From CAZGMJ01 sp964526785 (GTDB lineage Bacteria > Planctomycetota > Phycisphaerae > Sedimentisphaerales > Anaerobacaceae), in NCBI GenBank assembly GCA_964526785.1, contig CAZGMJ010000024.1:1-64000 (forward strand): DNA of 64,000 nt, read 5' to 3'. Below the pieces are notes generated by a model. The model was not told where the DNA came from and searched no databases. It saw nothing but the letters and a program-made list of their open reading frames with translations. This document shows, in pieces, positions 9,083-18,952 of the stretch (position 1 is its first letter; every line of letters begins with the position of its first letter). The position numbers and the translations under genes were made by a program.

Positions 9083-10579
9083 TCACTCCTGCTGTTGTTG
9101 GGCTTCGGCCGGAATCCGCCCCCGACTCCACTGCTGAAGTCTTTTTAAGCGTTCCATACCTTGCGCGTAATAGGCGGCATCCAGCGAAGCAAGATGCTCG
9201 GCCCAACTGGAATCTCGCCGGGCCGCCCAGTGCTGATCGACCGAGACAAACTCCATTTGCTCCATCCGGCGGAAAAGCGCCCCTGCGATCAGTTGATGCC
9301 CGTCGATAGTCGGATGCACGTGGTCCACGAGCCAATTGTTGCCAACGATGCCTCCTTCGCTCTCCACTTCCATCATGGCTTTGATATCCACGAGCGGGAC
9401 CCGATACTCATCGCACAACTCCCGGATGATATTGTGCATAGATTCGAGGATTCGCAGCGGGCAAACATCCAGATCTTTTGCCTGCACCAGCCACCGTTTT
9501 GCCTCATCCATGCGCCCCAGTCGGGCGTAGCACTTCCCAATCGCATACGCCAGACCCGCATGCCGATCATCTATCGCAGCCGCCTCTTCGAGTAACCGGA
9601 GCTTGCCATACGTATCCGACCACCCGACTTTTTCGGCCTTTCGCCGTAGCGTGGCAACACGTTCGACTTGCTCTTCAGGCAATCCGCTTCGTGATTGCGA
9701 TTTGAAAGGCGGGCAATCCCTCACATTTGAGGCTGGATTGACGATGATCAGCGGAACTCCTGCTCGTCGGGCCAGGCCGATCATGGTTTCTAGGTTGCGG
9801 CGGAAGTGTTCAATCACGCCTTGCCTCCACGCCGGATCGCTACTATAAGCCGCCAGACCCTGCTCAAGATCCAGCATGGTCTTGACCTCTTCACTCATGA
9901 TGGTCTTCGGACCGGCCCTGTGACCGTTCGTGTGCCGCCGCTGGGAAACGTAACGATATGCCAGTGCGTAACTGCGCAGGTTCAGCAGGATATCATGCAA
10001 ACGGATCAGCACGTCAGGTATCTTCCTGATCTTCGCATACGTGCGGTCTTCCAGAAACTCGTTGTGCCCCATGTAGATAATGACCAGATCGGGCTCATGA
10101 CCGAGGATTTCCCGCATGATCGGCACGAGTCTATAACTGGCATATGAAATGCCGCCGCAATTCACAATTTCGTAATCTGTCCCTGCCCCGGCAGCATTGA
10201 GACTCAATTCGAGCCATGTTGAAAACGCGGTCTCAACCGAATAGGGTCTTCCCTGAACGGTCGATCCGCCGAGGCAAAATACGCGGAAGACATTGGCCGG
10301 CTTCGCTGCCGGGAACGATTGCTGCCGAAACGACACCAGACGTTCGGCAGCGATCTCATACCGACTGCCAGACTTGTTCTTTACGAAGAGCGGGCGCAAA
10401 GCCGAGAATGCAATGAATGGATCGTCGGTTGTCGGCTGCACGGCCGGCGCCAGCAACCTGGCTGTTATTTCCACCGCCACCAATGGAGACAGGACGACCA
10501 ACAGCAGGACAGGGTAGAATACGAGTCTTCTTCGTCTGCTGTGTCCTTTGGATTCGCTTTTCTCGTCCGGTATAGACAT
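9083..10579 (-). CDS. Membrane-anchored SGNH/GDSL hydrolase
   Basis: This 498-residue protein starts with an Arg-rich segment and one transmembrane helix (about 20-45), placing the rest outside the cytoplasm. The SGNH blocks are present: FCLGGSTVQG with the nucleophile Ser106, the oxyanion glycine region NCGGISYASYR (140-150), GHNEF with Asn173, and VDHVHPT with the catalytic Asp/His pair near 421-424. Between blocks III and V is a TPR-like segment (AGLAYAIGKCYARLGRMDEAKRW). Such anchored SGNH proteins usually remove acyl or acetyl groups from glycans or lipids; the substrate here is unknown. It follows the MacB-type permease gene by 166 bases on the same strand and may be transcribed with it. 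Confidence 0.8.
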   Translation of the reverse strand: MSIPDEKSESKGHSRRRRLVFYPVLLLVVLSPLVAVEITARLLAPAVQPTTDDPFIAFSALRPLFVKNKSGSRYEIAAERLVSFRQQSFPAAKPANVFRVFCLGGSTVQGRPYSVETAFSTWLELSLNAAGAGTDYEIVNCGGISYASYRLVPIMREILGHEPDLVIIYMGHNEFLEDRTYAKIRKIPDVLIRLHDILLNLRSYALAYRYVSQRRHTNGHRAGPKTIMSEEVKTMLDLEQGLAAYSSDPAWRQGVIEHFRRNLETMIGLARRAGVPLIIVNPASNVRDCPPFKSQSRSGLPEEQVERVATLRRKAEKVGWSDTYGKLRLLEEAAAIDDRHAGLAYAIGKCYARLGRMDEAKRWLVQAKDLDVCPLRILESMHNIIRELCDEYRVPLVDIKAMMEVESEGGIVGNNWLVDHVHPTIDGHQLIAGALFRRMEQMEFVSVDQHWAARRDSSWAEHLASLDAAYYAQGMERLKRLQQWSRGRIPAEAQQQQE

Positions 10580-10745
10580 CCAACAGCACCGCTGATCCTA
10601 AATGCCAAAGTACATATGTCGTACAATCCCAGGATGGTCTCCGGCACACTGGTTGTGTAACATTCGGGCGCATCCAATAGAGTTTGGGATGACGAAGACA
10701 TGATAGCAGAAACACACCGAGCCTGCATCCTGCCATAGTGCGACC

Positions 10746-12014
10746 CTACTCATGCCGCAGAGCAATGATCGGATCGACTTTCGCGGCATTCATAGCGGGA
10801 TAAAGGCCGAATACCACGCCGATCGTCATGCTGATAATCAGCGGTAACAACACGCCGATCAGCGTAACCACAGTGGCCATACCGGAAAAATACGTAATCA
10901 GCACAGGGATCAGGATTCCAAGACCGAGACCGACTATCCCCCCCGTCGTAGACAGCACCACCGTTTCGATGAGGAACTGAATCACGATCTGCCCGCGCTT
11001 GGCGCCGATGGCTCTGCGAATGCCGATCTCTCGCGTCCGCTCAGTAACTGAAGCGAGCATGATGTTCATAATGCCAATTCCGCCGACAAGCAGACTAATG
11101 CCGGCAATCGATCCGAGCACGATATTGAAACGGCGTTTCGTTGCCTCGGCCTGCTTCAACAGCGCCAGAGGCACACTCAATGCATAGTCCTGCTTCTTAT
11201 GAAACTGTTCCAGCATTCGTTCGATACCGGCCGCTGTACTCTCGACATTCCGTGGATCGTCAACCTCGACCATGATCTGATGCAATTCCACCTTCTCCCG
11301 AATCCTGGAACCCGACGTCCGCTTGGTAAATATGTCGCCGAAATAACGCTTTGCGACCTCCATGGGAATGTAGATGTCCACCTCCTGATCGGGAATCTGA
11401 ATGTTGCCGGCCTGCCCGCTTTCGCTCTTGACGATGCCGACAATCTCAAACTGATCGCCGCCGATGCGAATCGTCTGGCCGACACTGCTTTCCGCAGCAA
11501 GTATCTTGCGGGCCCCGAACTCGGTCAGTACGGCCACGGGCGCCTTTCCCTGCTCGTCGGATGCACGCAGCACGCGACCGGCGACGAGTTCGCGCGGCAC
11601 GAGGCCGAACCACTCCGGCGTTGTCCCCACAACGCGCAGTTCCATCGCCCGCTCGCCAAGCCGCGACTCCTTGCGCATCAGCTTGACCGGCGCAGTTCGC
11701 TTGACCGTATTGAAGCTCTCAGCAATCCTGTGATGATCGTCGTACAGCAGGCCGTAGATGCTCATATGTGAACTCGACGTGCTGGCCTGCTCCTCTTCGG
11801 AGGACTTCACGGACGAGATGATGATATTGTTGCTGCCAAGTTTGCGAATCTGCTCGAGGGCCTCTTTGCTGGCCCCCTCACCCACAGACAGCATGGCCAC
11901 CACACTGCCGACGCCAAATACGACGCCGAGCATCGTCAGGAAACTCCGCAGCTTGTGCAGGAGCAGGTTCTCGATTCCGAGCCAGATGTTGCGTGCAATT
12001 CGTGTCTGTTGCAT
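10746..12014 (-). CDS. MacB-type ABC transporter permease
   Basis: This 422-residue protein has the MacB/FtsX-like plan: one transmembrane helix near the N-terminus (IENLLLHKLRSFLTMLGVVFG), a large extracytoplasmic domain of about 220 residues, and three C-terminal helices (IAGISLLVGGIGIMNIML; TVVLSTTGGIVGLGLGILIP; IGVLLPLIISMTIGVVFGL). The motif ERTREIGIRRAIGAKRGQI is the conserved cytoplasmic coupling region. The start at 12014 is one base after the stop of the ATPase gene and has GAGGTGGG upstream; an earlier in-frame ATG at 12047 would overlap the ATPase. With the neighbouring ATPase, adaptor and TolC-like protein it forms a tripartite exporter. Confidence 0.9.
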   Translation of the reverse strand: MQQTRIARNIWLGIENLLLHKLRSFLTMLGVVFGVGSVVAMLSVGEGASKEALEQIRKLGSNNIIISSVKSSEEEQASTSSSHMSIYGLLYDDHHRIAESFNTVKRTAPVKLMRKESRLGERAMELRVVGTTPEWFGLVPRELVAGRVLRASDEQGKAPVAVLTEFGARKILAAESSVGQTIRIGGDQFEIVGIVKSESGQAGNIQIPDQEVDIYIPMEVAKRYFGDIFTKRTSGSRIREKVELHQIMVEVDDPRNVESTAAGIERMLEQFHKKQDYALSVPLALLKQAEATKRRFNIVLGSIAGISLLVGGIGIMNIMLASVTERTREIGIRRAIGAKRGQIVIQFLIETVVLSTTGGIVGLGLGILIPVLITYFSGMATVVTLIGVLLPLIISMTIGVVFGLYPAMNAAKVDPIIALRHE

Positions 12015-12015
12015 C

Positions 12016-12726
12016 TCAGCCCACCTCGACTCTGTCAATCTTGCCATCCATCATGTGCAGACGATTCTGAGCATGCTCGGCGATGTTCGGCTCGTGCGTT
12101 ACCATCACGATGGTCTTACCCTGTTTGTTCAACTTGTCCAGCAGGTCCATGATCTGCTCGCCCGTCGTCGAGTCCAGATTTCCAGTGGGCTCGTCCGCAA
12201 AGATGACCTGCGGATCGTTGGCCAGCGCCCGGGCTATGGCAACCCTCTGCATTTGTCCGCCGGATAGTTCCGTCGGTCTGTGGTTCAAACGATCACCAAG
12301 TTTGACCTCTTCGGCAAGTTCCTTCGCGCGTTCCGCGCTCTGGGCCGCCTCCCATCCAAGATAATACAGAGGCAACTCGATATTCCGCTGCACAGTCAGC
12401 TGAGGAATGAGATTGAAACTCTGGAAAATGAAGCCCAGATACCTGAGACGCAACTCGCTGAGTTCATCATCATCCAACCGGCTGACGTCATTGCCTTCAA
12501 GGCAGAACTGTCCGGACGTCAGGCGATCCAGGCATCCGAGTATGTTCATCATCGTACTCTTGCCCGAACCGCTCGGGCCCATAATCGCCCAGAAGCTGCC
12601 CTCCTCGAATGCGATCGTCACGCCCGCCAGGGCGTGCACTTCCTCCATACCCATCCGGTACACTTTTCGAGCATCCTCAAGTCGCACAATCTCGCGACGT
12701 TTGGTCTGAAGTGCCTGGGCGGCCAT
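12016..12726 (-). CDS. MacB/LolD-family ABC transporter ATP-binding protein
   Basis: The 236-residue ATPase has Walker A GPSGSGKST (50-58), the Q-loop FQSFNLIPQ (101-109), signature LSGGQ (154-158), Walker B VIFADEPT (174-181) and the switch His in VMVTHEPNIAEH. This is the LolD/MacB subfamily that energises mechanotransmission permeases. Its ATG directly abuts the stop codon of the adaptor gene, and its stop is one base before the permease start, so the three are translationally coupled. The substrate (drug, peptide, lipoprotein or other) cannot be read from sequence. Confidence 0.93.
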   Translation of the reverse strand: MAAQALQTKRREIVRLEDARKVYRMGMEEVHALAGVTIAFEEGSFWAIMGPSGSGKSTMMNILGCLDRLTSGQFCLEGNDVSRLDDDELSELRLRYLGFIFQSFNLIPQLTVQRNIELPLYYLGWEAAQSAERAKELAEEVKLGDRLNHRPTELSGGQMQRVAIARALANDPQVIFADEPTGNLDSTTGEQIMDLLDKLNKQGKTIVMVTHEPNIAEHAQNRLHMMDGKIDRVEVG

Positions 12727-14451
12727 CTACTGGCTCCTCCCACTCGGCCGCGGTCTATTGCCTCCCTGTCCGCCTGGGGGACGTGTGCGGCTACCCCGAG
12801 GCTCACCGTTCGGCCCAGCACGTTCGGCACCATCTGGGCCGGCCTGTGAACCGCCGGCTCCGTTCACCGCTTCAAGCCTCTTGTTGATTGTGTCCCTCAG
12901 GGAGTCGCCCTCGCCATCGGATTGATCGCTTTGTTCAATGCCCTCAACTCCGGCCGTATTGATGGCCGCGGATCGCAGAGGAGGCGTCATCATCACGACT
13001 TCACCCTCTTCAAGCCCGTTGACGACATGGATCATCCTGTTGTTGTCCATGCCAATTTCGACCGGCCGGGCTTCAATACGGTCGTCATGCAACACATACA
13101 CAGTGGGCTTGCCATCTACGCGAATCACCGACTGAACCGGAACATAGATCACATCTTTGTACTGTGCGGCAATAATCTCCGCCTTGCAGCTCATTCCTGT
13201 TCGCAGCGAAGGATCGTCGCCTTCCAGGTGAATATCCGACTGATAGACTTTCAAGTCCGGATTCATCCACATGCTCTGCGGATCGGGCAATGGCGATATC
13301 CGCGCAACTGCACCCAGGAACTTCTTGCCGGGCAACGCGTCGACTGTGATGATCGCCGGAAGACCCAACTCTACCTTGTCCAGACTCGCCTCGTGTATAT
13401 CCACCTCCGCCATTGCCGATGCCGCAGTCGGCAGATAAATCAGTTCCTGTCTCTCGAATACCTCCACGCCTTCGTCCAGTGGTTCGCGGTTGTCCCGCCA
13501 ACCCCCTCGGCGCGCGGTAGTAGCGTAGATGACCATTCCGTCGGCCGGCGCGTAGATCGTGGCCTTATCGATCTGGTCCTTGAGTTTTTCAAGCTTTGCA
13601 GTCTGGCGGTCGAATTCCGCCTTCTTCGCATCCCGATCAGCTTTCGCCTGAACCACATCGGCCGTCTGTTTGGCACGTGCCCGCTTCAGGGCCATCTCCG
13701 CTTGGTATACGTCGCTTTCAAGCTGCTTGATCTGGCGGTTGTAAGTATGTTTTTCGAGCATGTCCTTATCCGATTCCGCCAGTTCAAGGGCGTTCCTTGC
13801 CCTCGTGACCGCCAACCGGTCCGCCTGCGCTTCGGTCTCGGATATGTACTTCTCCTTCAACAATTTCTCCGACCAATCGTTGGTATCTTCCGCCCGCTTG
13901 AGCTCCTCCTGAGCCAACTGTATCTGGTTTCCCGCAGCCGTAAGATCATACCGAAACTGCTCCTCGTAGAGCCGCAGGTCTTCTTTCGCGAACTCCAGTG
14001 TCAGTTCCGCCACATTGACATCCGCCTCGGCCTGATTCTCAACAACTACCAGATTCTCCTTGGCATTGATGTAGGCGGCCTCGGCATTTTGCACCTTGAT
14101 CTCCTGATCGATCCTGGAATCCTCCAGGCTGCTGGCGTCCAGTTCGACGAGAAGGTCGCCCTTTTTCACCCGCGTGCCCTCGGCAATCAACGAGAGAATA
14201 GACGTGCGGCCCTCCACCTCATTCTTGATGATAATCTGCTCGCGCGACTTGATGGTGCCGGACTCGAGAACACTTATGGTCAACGGACCTTTCTTGGCCG
14301 TAAAGGTGAGCATCTCCTCAGCAGGCGCCTGCCCGCCCTGCACTACCTTCATCCAGATAATTAACAGAGCGATGACGACCACTGCAGCCGCGCCGCCGAT
14401 CATCTTCATGCGTTTCTTCGAATTATCGTTTTTGTTCTTATTGTCTGACAT
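12727..14451 (-). CDS. HlyD/MacA-like periplasmic adaptor subunit
   Basis: This 574-residue adaptor begins with a short Lys/Asn-rich cytosolic tail and one membrane helix (about 16-38). It has the split biotinyl-lipoyl domain (GTRVKKGDLLVELDASSLEDS; ATIYAPADGMVIYA) flanking a long alpha-helical hairpin (about 115-285) rich in Glu, Ala and Lys, then beta-barrel and membrane-proximal domains (VPVQSVIRVDGKPTVYVL). The C-terminal 60 residues are a Gly/Pro/Arg-rich low-complexity tail not found in typical MacA. The start overlaps the end of the TolC-like gene by 14 bases. It should link the inner-membrane MacB-type permease to the outer-membrane channel. Confidence 0.9.
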   Translation of the reverse strand: MSDNKNKNDNSKKRMKMIGGAAAVVVIALLIIWMKVVQGGQAPAEEMLTFTAKKGPLTISVLESGTIKSREQIIIKNEVEGRTSILSLIAEGTRVKKGDLLVELDASSLEDSRIDQEIKVQNAEAAYINAKENLVVVENQAEADVNVAELTLEFAKEDLRLYEEQFRYDLTAAGNQIQLAQEELKRAEDTNDWSEKLLKEKYISETEAQADRLAVTRARNALELAESDKDMLEKHTYNRQIKQLESDVYQAEMALKRARAKQTADVVQAKADRDAKKAEFDRQTAKLEKLKDQIDKATIYAPADGMVIYATTARRGGWRDNREPLDEGVEVFERQELIYLPTAASAMAEVDIHEASLDKVELGLPAIITVDALPGKKFLGAVARISPLPDPQSMWMNPDLKVYQSDIHLEGDDPSLRTGMSCKAEIIAAQYKDVIYVPVQSVIRVDGKPTVYVLHDDRIEARPVEIGMDNNRMIHVVNGLEEGEVVMMTPPLRSAAINTAGVEGIEQSDQSDGEGDSLRDTINKRLEAVNGAGGSQAGPDGAERAGPNGEPRGSRTRPPGGQGGNRPRPSGRSQ

Positions 14452-16315
14452 GATTCACTCCCTTGGGGACGAATTCTTCCCAGAGGCCTTTTTCATCCAC
14501 ATCCAACAAACCCAAATCGCGCTGGAGTTCGAGTTCGGAGGTTCGATAATTGACAACGGCAGAGGTCAGGTCGTTTCGTGCCGAAAGCAGGGCATTCTGT
14601 GCCTCGAGCAGGAAGAATATTTCCGTTCTTCCGGCTTCGAGAAACAGTTCCGTACTCTCAAGCCGCCTCTCGGCCACTACGACCTGTTCAGCCTGGATGT
14701 TCAGGCTGATGCGCGATTCGAGCAGCGTTCGCAGCGCATTACGCACAGCCAGCTTAATCTGATCCTCCAATGCCTGAACGGTCCGCGTTGCGCGTTCCAG
14801 ATCGATCAGGCTGTTTCTATATGCATTGCGTTCCTGCGTTCTTTCTAGTGGCAAATCCAGGGACAGCAGTCCTCGGTAGATACCGCCGAGATATCCGAAT
14901 CCGGCCTCGGAATCGTCGTACTCGCGACTCAGCGAGCCGCCAATGGAGAGCCCCGGCTTGAAGTCGTCCGCCCTTACCACCACCTGGCGCTGGGCGTCAA
15001 AGACGCGTCCGACCGCGGTCCGCAAATCCAGTCGGTTTTCAAGTGCCAGCCGCATGGCCACCTCATCATCGATCTCGTAGGGACCGGCGTCTTCGTAGTC
15101 GGCGGGAATTAGTTGAACCGGAGCATCGGCCGATCTCGCCTCGCCGGAAGCGACGACCTGAGAGGCATCCCGCATTTCCTCCACCAATTCGGTCGCTCTC
15201 GAGCGCAACTGTGTCAGATCGTTCGGATCGAGCTTTACCAACGCATCGGTGGGAAGTCCTATGGACGTCTTGAAAGCGTCCAGGCCGCTCTTGTACTGTT
15301 CCTGAGTCGAAATCCACCGGTTCCTCGCGCTGAGACGCTGCTGCAGGGCCTGATCGACGTCAATCTCGGCGATTCGCCCCGCATCCGCCCGCCGGCGCGA
15401 CCACCGATGCGAACGTATCGCACTGGCATAGTTCTCGCGGGCATTCGCCACCGAGTCCATCTGGCGAAGCACGCCATAATAACTGCGTGCGATAGACACC
15501 GCAAAGGTCCGTTTGAACCGCTCGAACTCATAGATCGCATAGACGACATCTCTTTCCGCCTGTGTCAGCGGTTCGGTGACGATATGTCGACCTGCTCCTC
15601 TGAGCAGCGGAATTGTCACCGAAGCGTCGCTTGTCAGTCCCAGAGACGACGCCCCCCCCTGTGTCAACAAATTGAAGATATCGGTTGCCAGCGCCGCGCT
15701 GAGGTCGATACCATTCTTGAGTTTGCGGCTCACGCCCACATCGGCTCTGTTGGTCACATCGCTAACGGTTGTGTCGCCTTTGGTATTGGTTGTAAGCGTG
15801 CTGTCGCCGCCTCCGGAAAAGATGTTGCGAAAATCGTTGCGACGCAGATCGAGTGTCAAAGCACTTCGAAAGACGTCCTCTTTGCGGGACTGATAGTCAT
15901 TACTGTTCCTCGCCCCGATCTGCAGCGCGTCAAGCAGAGAGATCTGCACCGCCTCATTTGGTTCAATCGGACCATCGATAATCTGCGAAGAAACCGCATA
16001 GGAATGATCCGCCTCGGGCCAATACTCAATATGCTTGAGTTTGTCCGTTCCCAATGACGCCGGATGTGCAATCGGCAGTCCCTGCTCAGCGATCAGGCGC
16101 CTGCGCAGAATATCGCTCGGACGGTCTATGTTCATCGGTTCGGTCTTATCGAGGGCTGCCTGCTGCTTCTCGGCAATAATCCCGTACGCCACTTTATCGG
16201 CATCCCGATGATACTCCTCGGGCGTGCGACAACCGACTTGCAGCACTGCAGACAATAGTACTGCCATCACACAGCAGTACCGCAGTCGCTTTAATATAGA
16301 TACGGGTTTCATCAT
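14438..16315 (-). CDS. TolC-family outer-membrane efflux lipoprotein
   Basis: The start at 16315 gives a 625-residue protein with a lipoprotein signal ending LQVGC (Cys29); a GTG at 16357 is also in frame but would bury the signal. The body has the two internally repeated OEP domains of TolC proteins, with long helices (for example QALEDQIKLAVRNALRTLLES and NALLSARNDLTSAVVNYRTS near the C-terminus). An extra N-terminal segment of about 130 residues precedes the first repeat. It is the first gene of a four-gene operon with adaptor, ATPase and permease. Having the channel in the same operon suggests a dedicated exporter. Confidence 0.88.
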   Translation of the reverse strand: MMKPVSILKRLRYCCVMAVLLSAVLQVGCRTPEEYHRDADKVAYGIIAEKQQAALDKTEPMNIDRPSDILRRRLIAEQGLPIAHPASLGTDKLKHIEYWPEADHSYAVSSQIIDGPIEPNEAVQISLLDALQIGARNSNDYQSRKEDVFRSALTLDLRRNDFRNIFSGGGDSTLTTNTKGDTTVSDVTNRADVGVSRKLKNGIDLSAALATDIFNLLTQGGASSLGLTSDASVTIPLLRGAGRHIVTEPLTQAERDVVYAIYEFERFKRTFAVSIARSYYGVLRQMDSVANARENYASAIRSHRWSRRRADAGRIAEIDVDQALQQRLSARNRWISTQEQYKSGLDAFKTSIGLPTDALVKLDPNDLTQLRSRATELVEEMRDASQVVASGEARSADAPVQLIPADYEDAGPYEIDDEVAMRLALENRLDLRTAVGRVFDAQRQVVVRADDFKPGLSIGGSLSREYDDSEAGFGYLGGIYRGLLSLDLPLERTQERNAYRNSLIDLERATRTVQALEDQIKLAVRNALRTLLESRISLNIQAEQVVVAERRLESTELFLEAGRTEIFFLLEAQNALLSARNDLTSAVVNYRTSELELQRDLGLLDVDEKGLWEEFVPKGVNHVRQ

Positions 16316-16656
16316 GCCCGCATTTGCTCTGAGAGAGAGAATCAGACCGTCCAACACCTCTGTACCACCCTTTTCTTGCGAATTCGTGCATCCGACAATT
16401 GAACGCAGACGCCCCTTGCTACACGATCCTCAGGAACCATTCGCTCCGTGTCCCACAAGCCACCATCTACGGCATGTGCTGCCTGGGAGGCTGTTGCGGC
16501 AGCCGATCCACGTCCTCGCATGTAAGCCGACACCAGTCGCCTGGCTGCGGTACTGATCTCACAGCCGCCCACAAAACACCGGACCGATCTCGGCTGCATG
16601 ATCATTCTGCGAGAATGCCAATGGCTGCCTCGTAAAGTCCTTTATAACCGTATGTT

Positions 16657-16684
16657 ATTATACCAAAACCGTTTTCATAAGCAA
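16657..16684 (-). promoter_or_regulatory. Extended -10 promoter for the tripartite exporter operon
   Basis: Read on the minus strand, TATAAT (16662-16657) is perfect and is preceded by TGG, giving an extended -10. TTGCTT (16684-16679) lies 16 bases further up as a weak -35. The predicted start is near 16650, about 335 bases before the TolC-like start codon. The leader 16316-16650 holds a small hairpin (CATTCT/AGAATG, 16603-16617) and no convincing gene. Confidence 0.5.
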
Positions 16685-16863
16685 AGACGCAAAACCATGA
16701 CCGGCTTATTGCAGAGAAATGGTTCTATAGAGAATTTCCCTGGTTTCGTTTACTTGACGCGGGACCTTTTCGATCCGCATCAGAGTGGGTGCCTGCGAAT
16801 TCCGGGGTCAGAGTGTATCGTCCGAAAGGGTCGCAACCGGTCGGAAATTGTCCCGGAAATCTG

Positions 16864-16892
16864 TTGCAGTCCGGCTTCAAGACGTGTAAACT
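16864..16892 (+). promoter_or_regulatory. Candidate promoter of tRNA-Cys
   Basis: TTGCAG (16864-16869) and TAAACT (16887-16892) are spaced by 17 bases and end 15 bases before the first base of the tRNA. The match to consensus is moderate (3/6 and 4/6), but the position fits. Confidence 0.4.
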
Positions 16893-16906
16893 ACCTTTTT
16901 GGTCGA

Positions 16907-16980
16907 GGCGGCGTAGCCAAGAGGCCTAAGGCGACGGTTTGCAAAACCGTTATTCGCCGGTTCGAATCCGGCCGCCGCCT
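16907..16980 (+). tRNA. tRNA-Cys (anticodon GCA)
   Basis: The 74 bases fold into a full cloverleaf. The acceptor stem GGCGGCG (16907-16913) pairs with CGCCGCC (16973-16979), followed by discriminator U at 16980, which is the Cys identity base. The D-stem is GCC/GGC. The anticodon stem ACGGT/ACCGT encloses the loop TTGCAAA with anticodon GCA at 16941-16943. The T-arm is GCCGG-TTCGAAT-CCGGC. The 3' CCA is not encoded. It stands alone between two divergently arranged protein units. Confidence 0.97.
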
Positions 16981-17111
16981 TTCTTCCTTTCCGAGGGAAA
17001 TACCCGTAATCGCTTTTAGGAGTTCGGCTCTGTGTCCGCGCGATAACGAAGCACCGCACTGCCTCGCATCATTCGCCTCGTATGCTGCGACATCCTTGCC
17101 CCGGGGCGTTT

Positions 17112-18725
17112 CTATCTGGCCTTACTCTTAATGGCTTCAAGCTGCTCTTCTGTCACGTTTGCACCGAGCCGCTTTGCTGCGTTGATGTGCTCCCAGGCCT
17201 GCCTGTACTGCCCTAGATTGTAGAGTCCCACCGCCAGGCCGTAATGTGCGTCGGCAAGCTTTGGATTCAGCGCAACGGCCTCCCGATACGCGTCGGTCGC
17301 CTCCTCGTACAGTCCCTGATTGAAGTAGGCCGCCCCGATATTGTATCGGATCGAGGCATCGTCAGGCTGCACCCCCGCGGCTTTCTTGTACAATTCCAGC
17401 GCATCGTCATACTGTTTTTCCTGGAAGTACACATTTCCCAGATTCACCAGTGCCATCAGCACGTCGGGTTGGTACGAGAGAGCCGTGCGATAGGCCTCGA
17501 TTTCCTCTTTCTGCATGCCGAGTTCGTTGTAACACTGGGCCAGGCCGCAGTGTGCCTGCACCATCGCAGGATTCAAATCCACCGCCTTTTGGTACTGGGC
17601 AACCGCCCGATCACAGTCGCCCATGCGCTGATAGATATTGCCCATCTGGCCGAAACAGTCGGCATCATCCGGATGCCGCGAAACAACCTCCTTTAGAAGT
17701 GAAAGAGCTTGCCTGTATCGCTTCTGACTACTATAGGCTCGCGCCAGGTTCTTTCGTGCATCGGGCAGCTCAGGATCCAGTTCGATTGCCGCCAGATACT
17801 CTGAGATCGCGTAGTTCGTCCAGCCTCGCTCGGTATATGCGTTGCCCAGATTATTGTGCGTTTTCGCCTCATTCGGATTGATCTCAAGGGCCTTCTCATA
17901 CTGGTATATGGCGTCGGCGATACGTCCGGCCCGCAAATAGGCGTTGCCCAGACTTGACCGCGATTCGGACAACACGGGATTGAGTTCCACAGCCAGCAGC
18001 AACGTCTCGAGGGCGTAGTCGTTATTCCCAACGTCGCTGTACACAATCCCCAGATTATTGAAGAAGCACCCCAGCGTCTGGATCTTATCGAGGTTCTTCA
18101 TATAGATACCATCGCGACGGCCGGGAGGAACATTGTATTTCTCAATGTAGTAGTCATCCGATGGGGTGGAACCCCCTGCCACCGTTTCGACGTTGATGCG
18201 AGACCGGCCGTCATCATATCGGACGAAGAAATGCCCAGGTACCACCACCCCGTGTACAGGCATCCCGAGGCGCTCTCCGATCGAGAGGTACAGCACCGAC
18301 AAACTCAAGCAATACCCCCTTCGCTTATCGAGGACGGTATGCAGAAACAGGTCGTTCGGATCGTCCACTTCGCTGACAGCTCGAAAACCAAGTTCCCGGA
18401 ACAAATAATTGTTGATGATTGGAATGGCTCGGAAATTCGGGCGCAGCTTTGCCTCTCGCAATCTGGCCTGGATCTCGGAGGCCATATCGTCGAGTTCATC
18501 GAGGCACCGCCGGCCGTATACTATATCGCTCCACCGTTCCGATATGATCAATGCTGCTGTCGCAAGATCCACTTCGCTGGGACGAAGCCGCAGAACCTGA
18601 CGCATAGACTGCACACGAAGGCCGGGACTGTTGGCGTTGGCAAGACGCCCGTGAGCACCCGACGCCGCCGGTCCGGCAAGGATCGCAATCGACAAAACTG
18701 ATGCCAGAAGATAGCTTTTCTTCAT
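17112..18725 (-). CDS. Secreted transglutaminase-like / TPR repeat protein
   Basis: This 537-residue protein has a signal peptide (1-24). Residues 40-220 form a SirB1/transglutaminase-like domain: the cysteine block RRGYCLSLSVLYLSIGERLG and the histidine block VVVPGHFFVRY match the Cys-His core. From about 240 to 535 there are eight or nine tetratricopeptide repeats (for example SSLGNAYLRAGRIADAIYQY, NNLGNAYTERGWTNYAISEY, NLGNVYFQEKQYDDALELY). The TPRs suggest protein assembly. Whether the Cys-His pair is catalytic is unknown, as many SirB1-type domains appear to be structural. It is monocistronic. Confidence 0.85.
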   Translation of the reverse strand: MKKSYLLASVLSIAILAGPAASGAHGRLANANSPGLRVQSMRQVLRLRPSEVDLATAALIISERWSDIVYGRRCLDELDDMASEIQARLREAKLRPNFRAIPIINNYLFRELGFRAVSEVDDPNDLFLHTVLDKRRGYCLSLSVLYLSIGERLGMPVHGVVVPGHFFVRYDDGRSRINVETVAGGSTPSDDYYIEKYNVPPGRRDGIYMKNLDKIQTLGCFFNNLGIVYSDVGNNDYALETLLLAVELNPVLSESRSSLGNAYLRAGRIADAIYQYEKALEINPNEAKTHNNLGNAYTERGWTNYAISEYLAAIELDPELPDARKNLARAYSSQKRYRQALSLLKEVVSRHPDDADCFGQMGNIYQRMGDCDRAVAQYQKAVDLNPAMVQAHCGLAQCYNELGMQKEEIEAYRTALSYQPDVLMALVNLGNVYFQEKQYDDALELYKKAAGVQPDDASIRYNIGAAYFNQGLYEEATDAYREAVALNPKLADAHYGLAVGLYNLGQYRQAWEHINAAKRLGANVTEEQLEAIKSKAR

Positions 18726-18952
18726 AGTTCGATCCCTGCCCGATATGCCCGGCGCCGCAGCAATGGCCCATACGCATCCGCCGCTATTCTAAGTCTTGTC
18801 ATAACCTTGGTTTATCGTCCATTTCGCCGGTTCACTTTGCCTTATCCGCAATACAAGCCCGAAAAGCAGTGCACACGCTCCGGCAAGTATTGTACAATCT
18901 ATGCTCGTCGTAAAGCCGATGCAACGCGAAACCTGTTATTTGGAGGCGCACA

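Noticed and set aside
12922..14364. Long open frame (480 codons) on the plus strand over the adaptor gene
   Set aside because: It is antisense to a well-supported HlyD-like gene, and its product is Leu/Arg/His-rich without any domain.
15113..16057. Plus-strand frame (314 codons) over the TolC-like gene
   Set aside because: Antisense shadow; the TolC frame has clear OEP repeats and a lipoprotein signal.
16342..16605. Minus-strand 87-codon frame in the leader of the exporter operon
   Set aside because: Composition and lack of a ribosome site do not support it; it lies in the predicted 5' leader.
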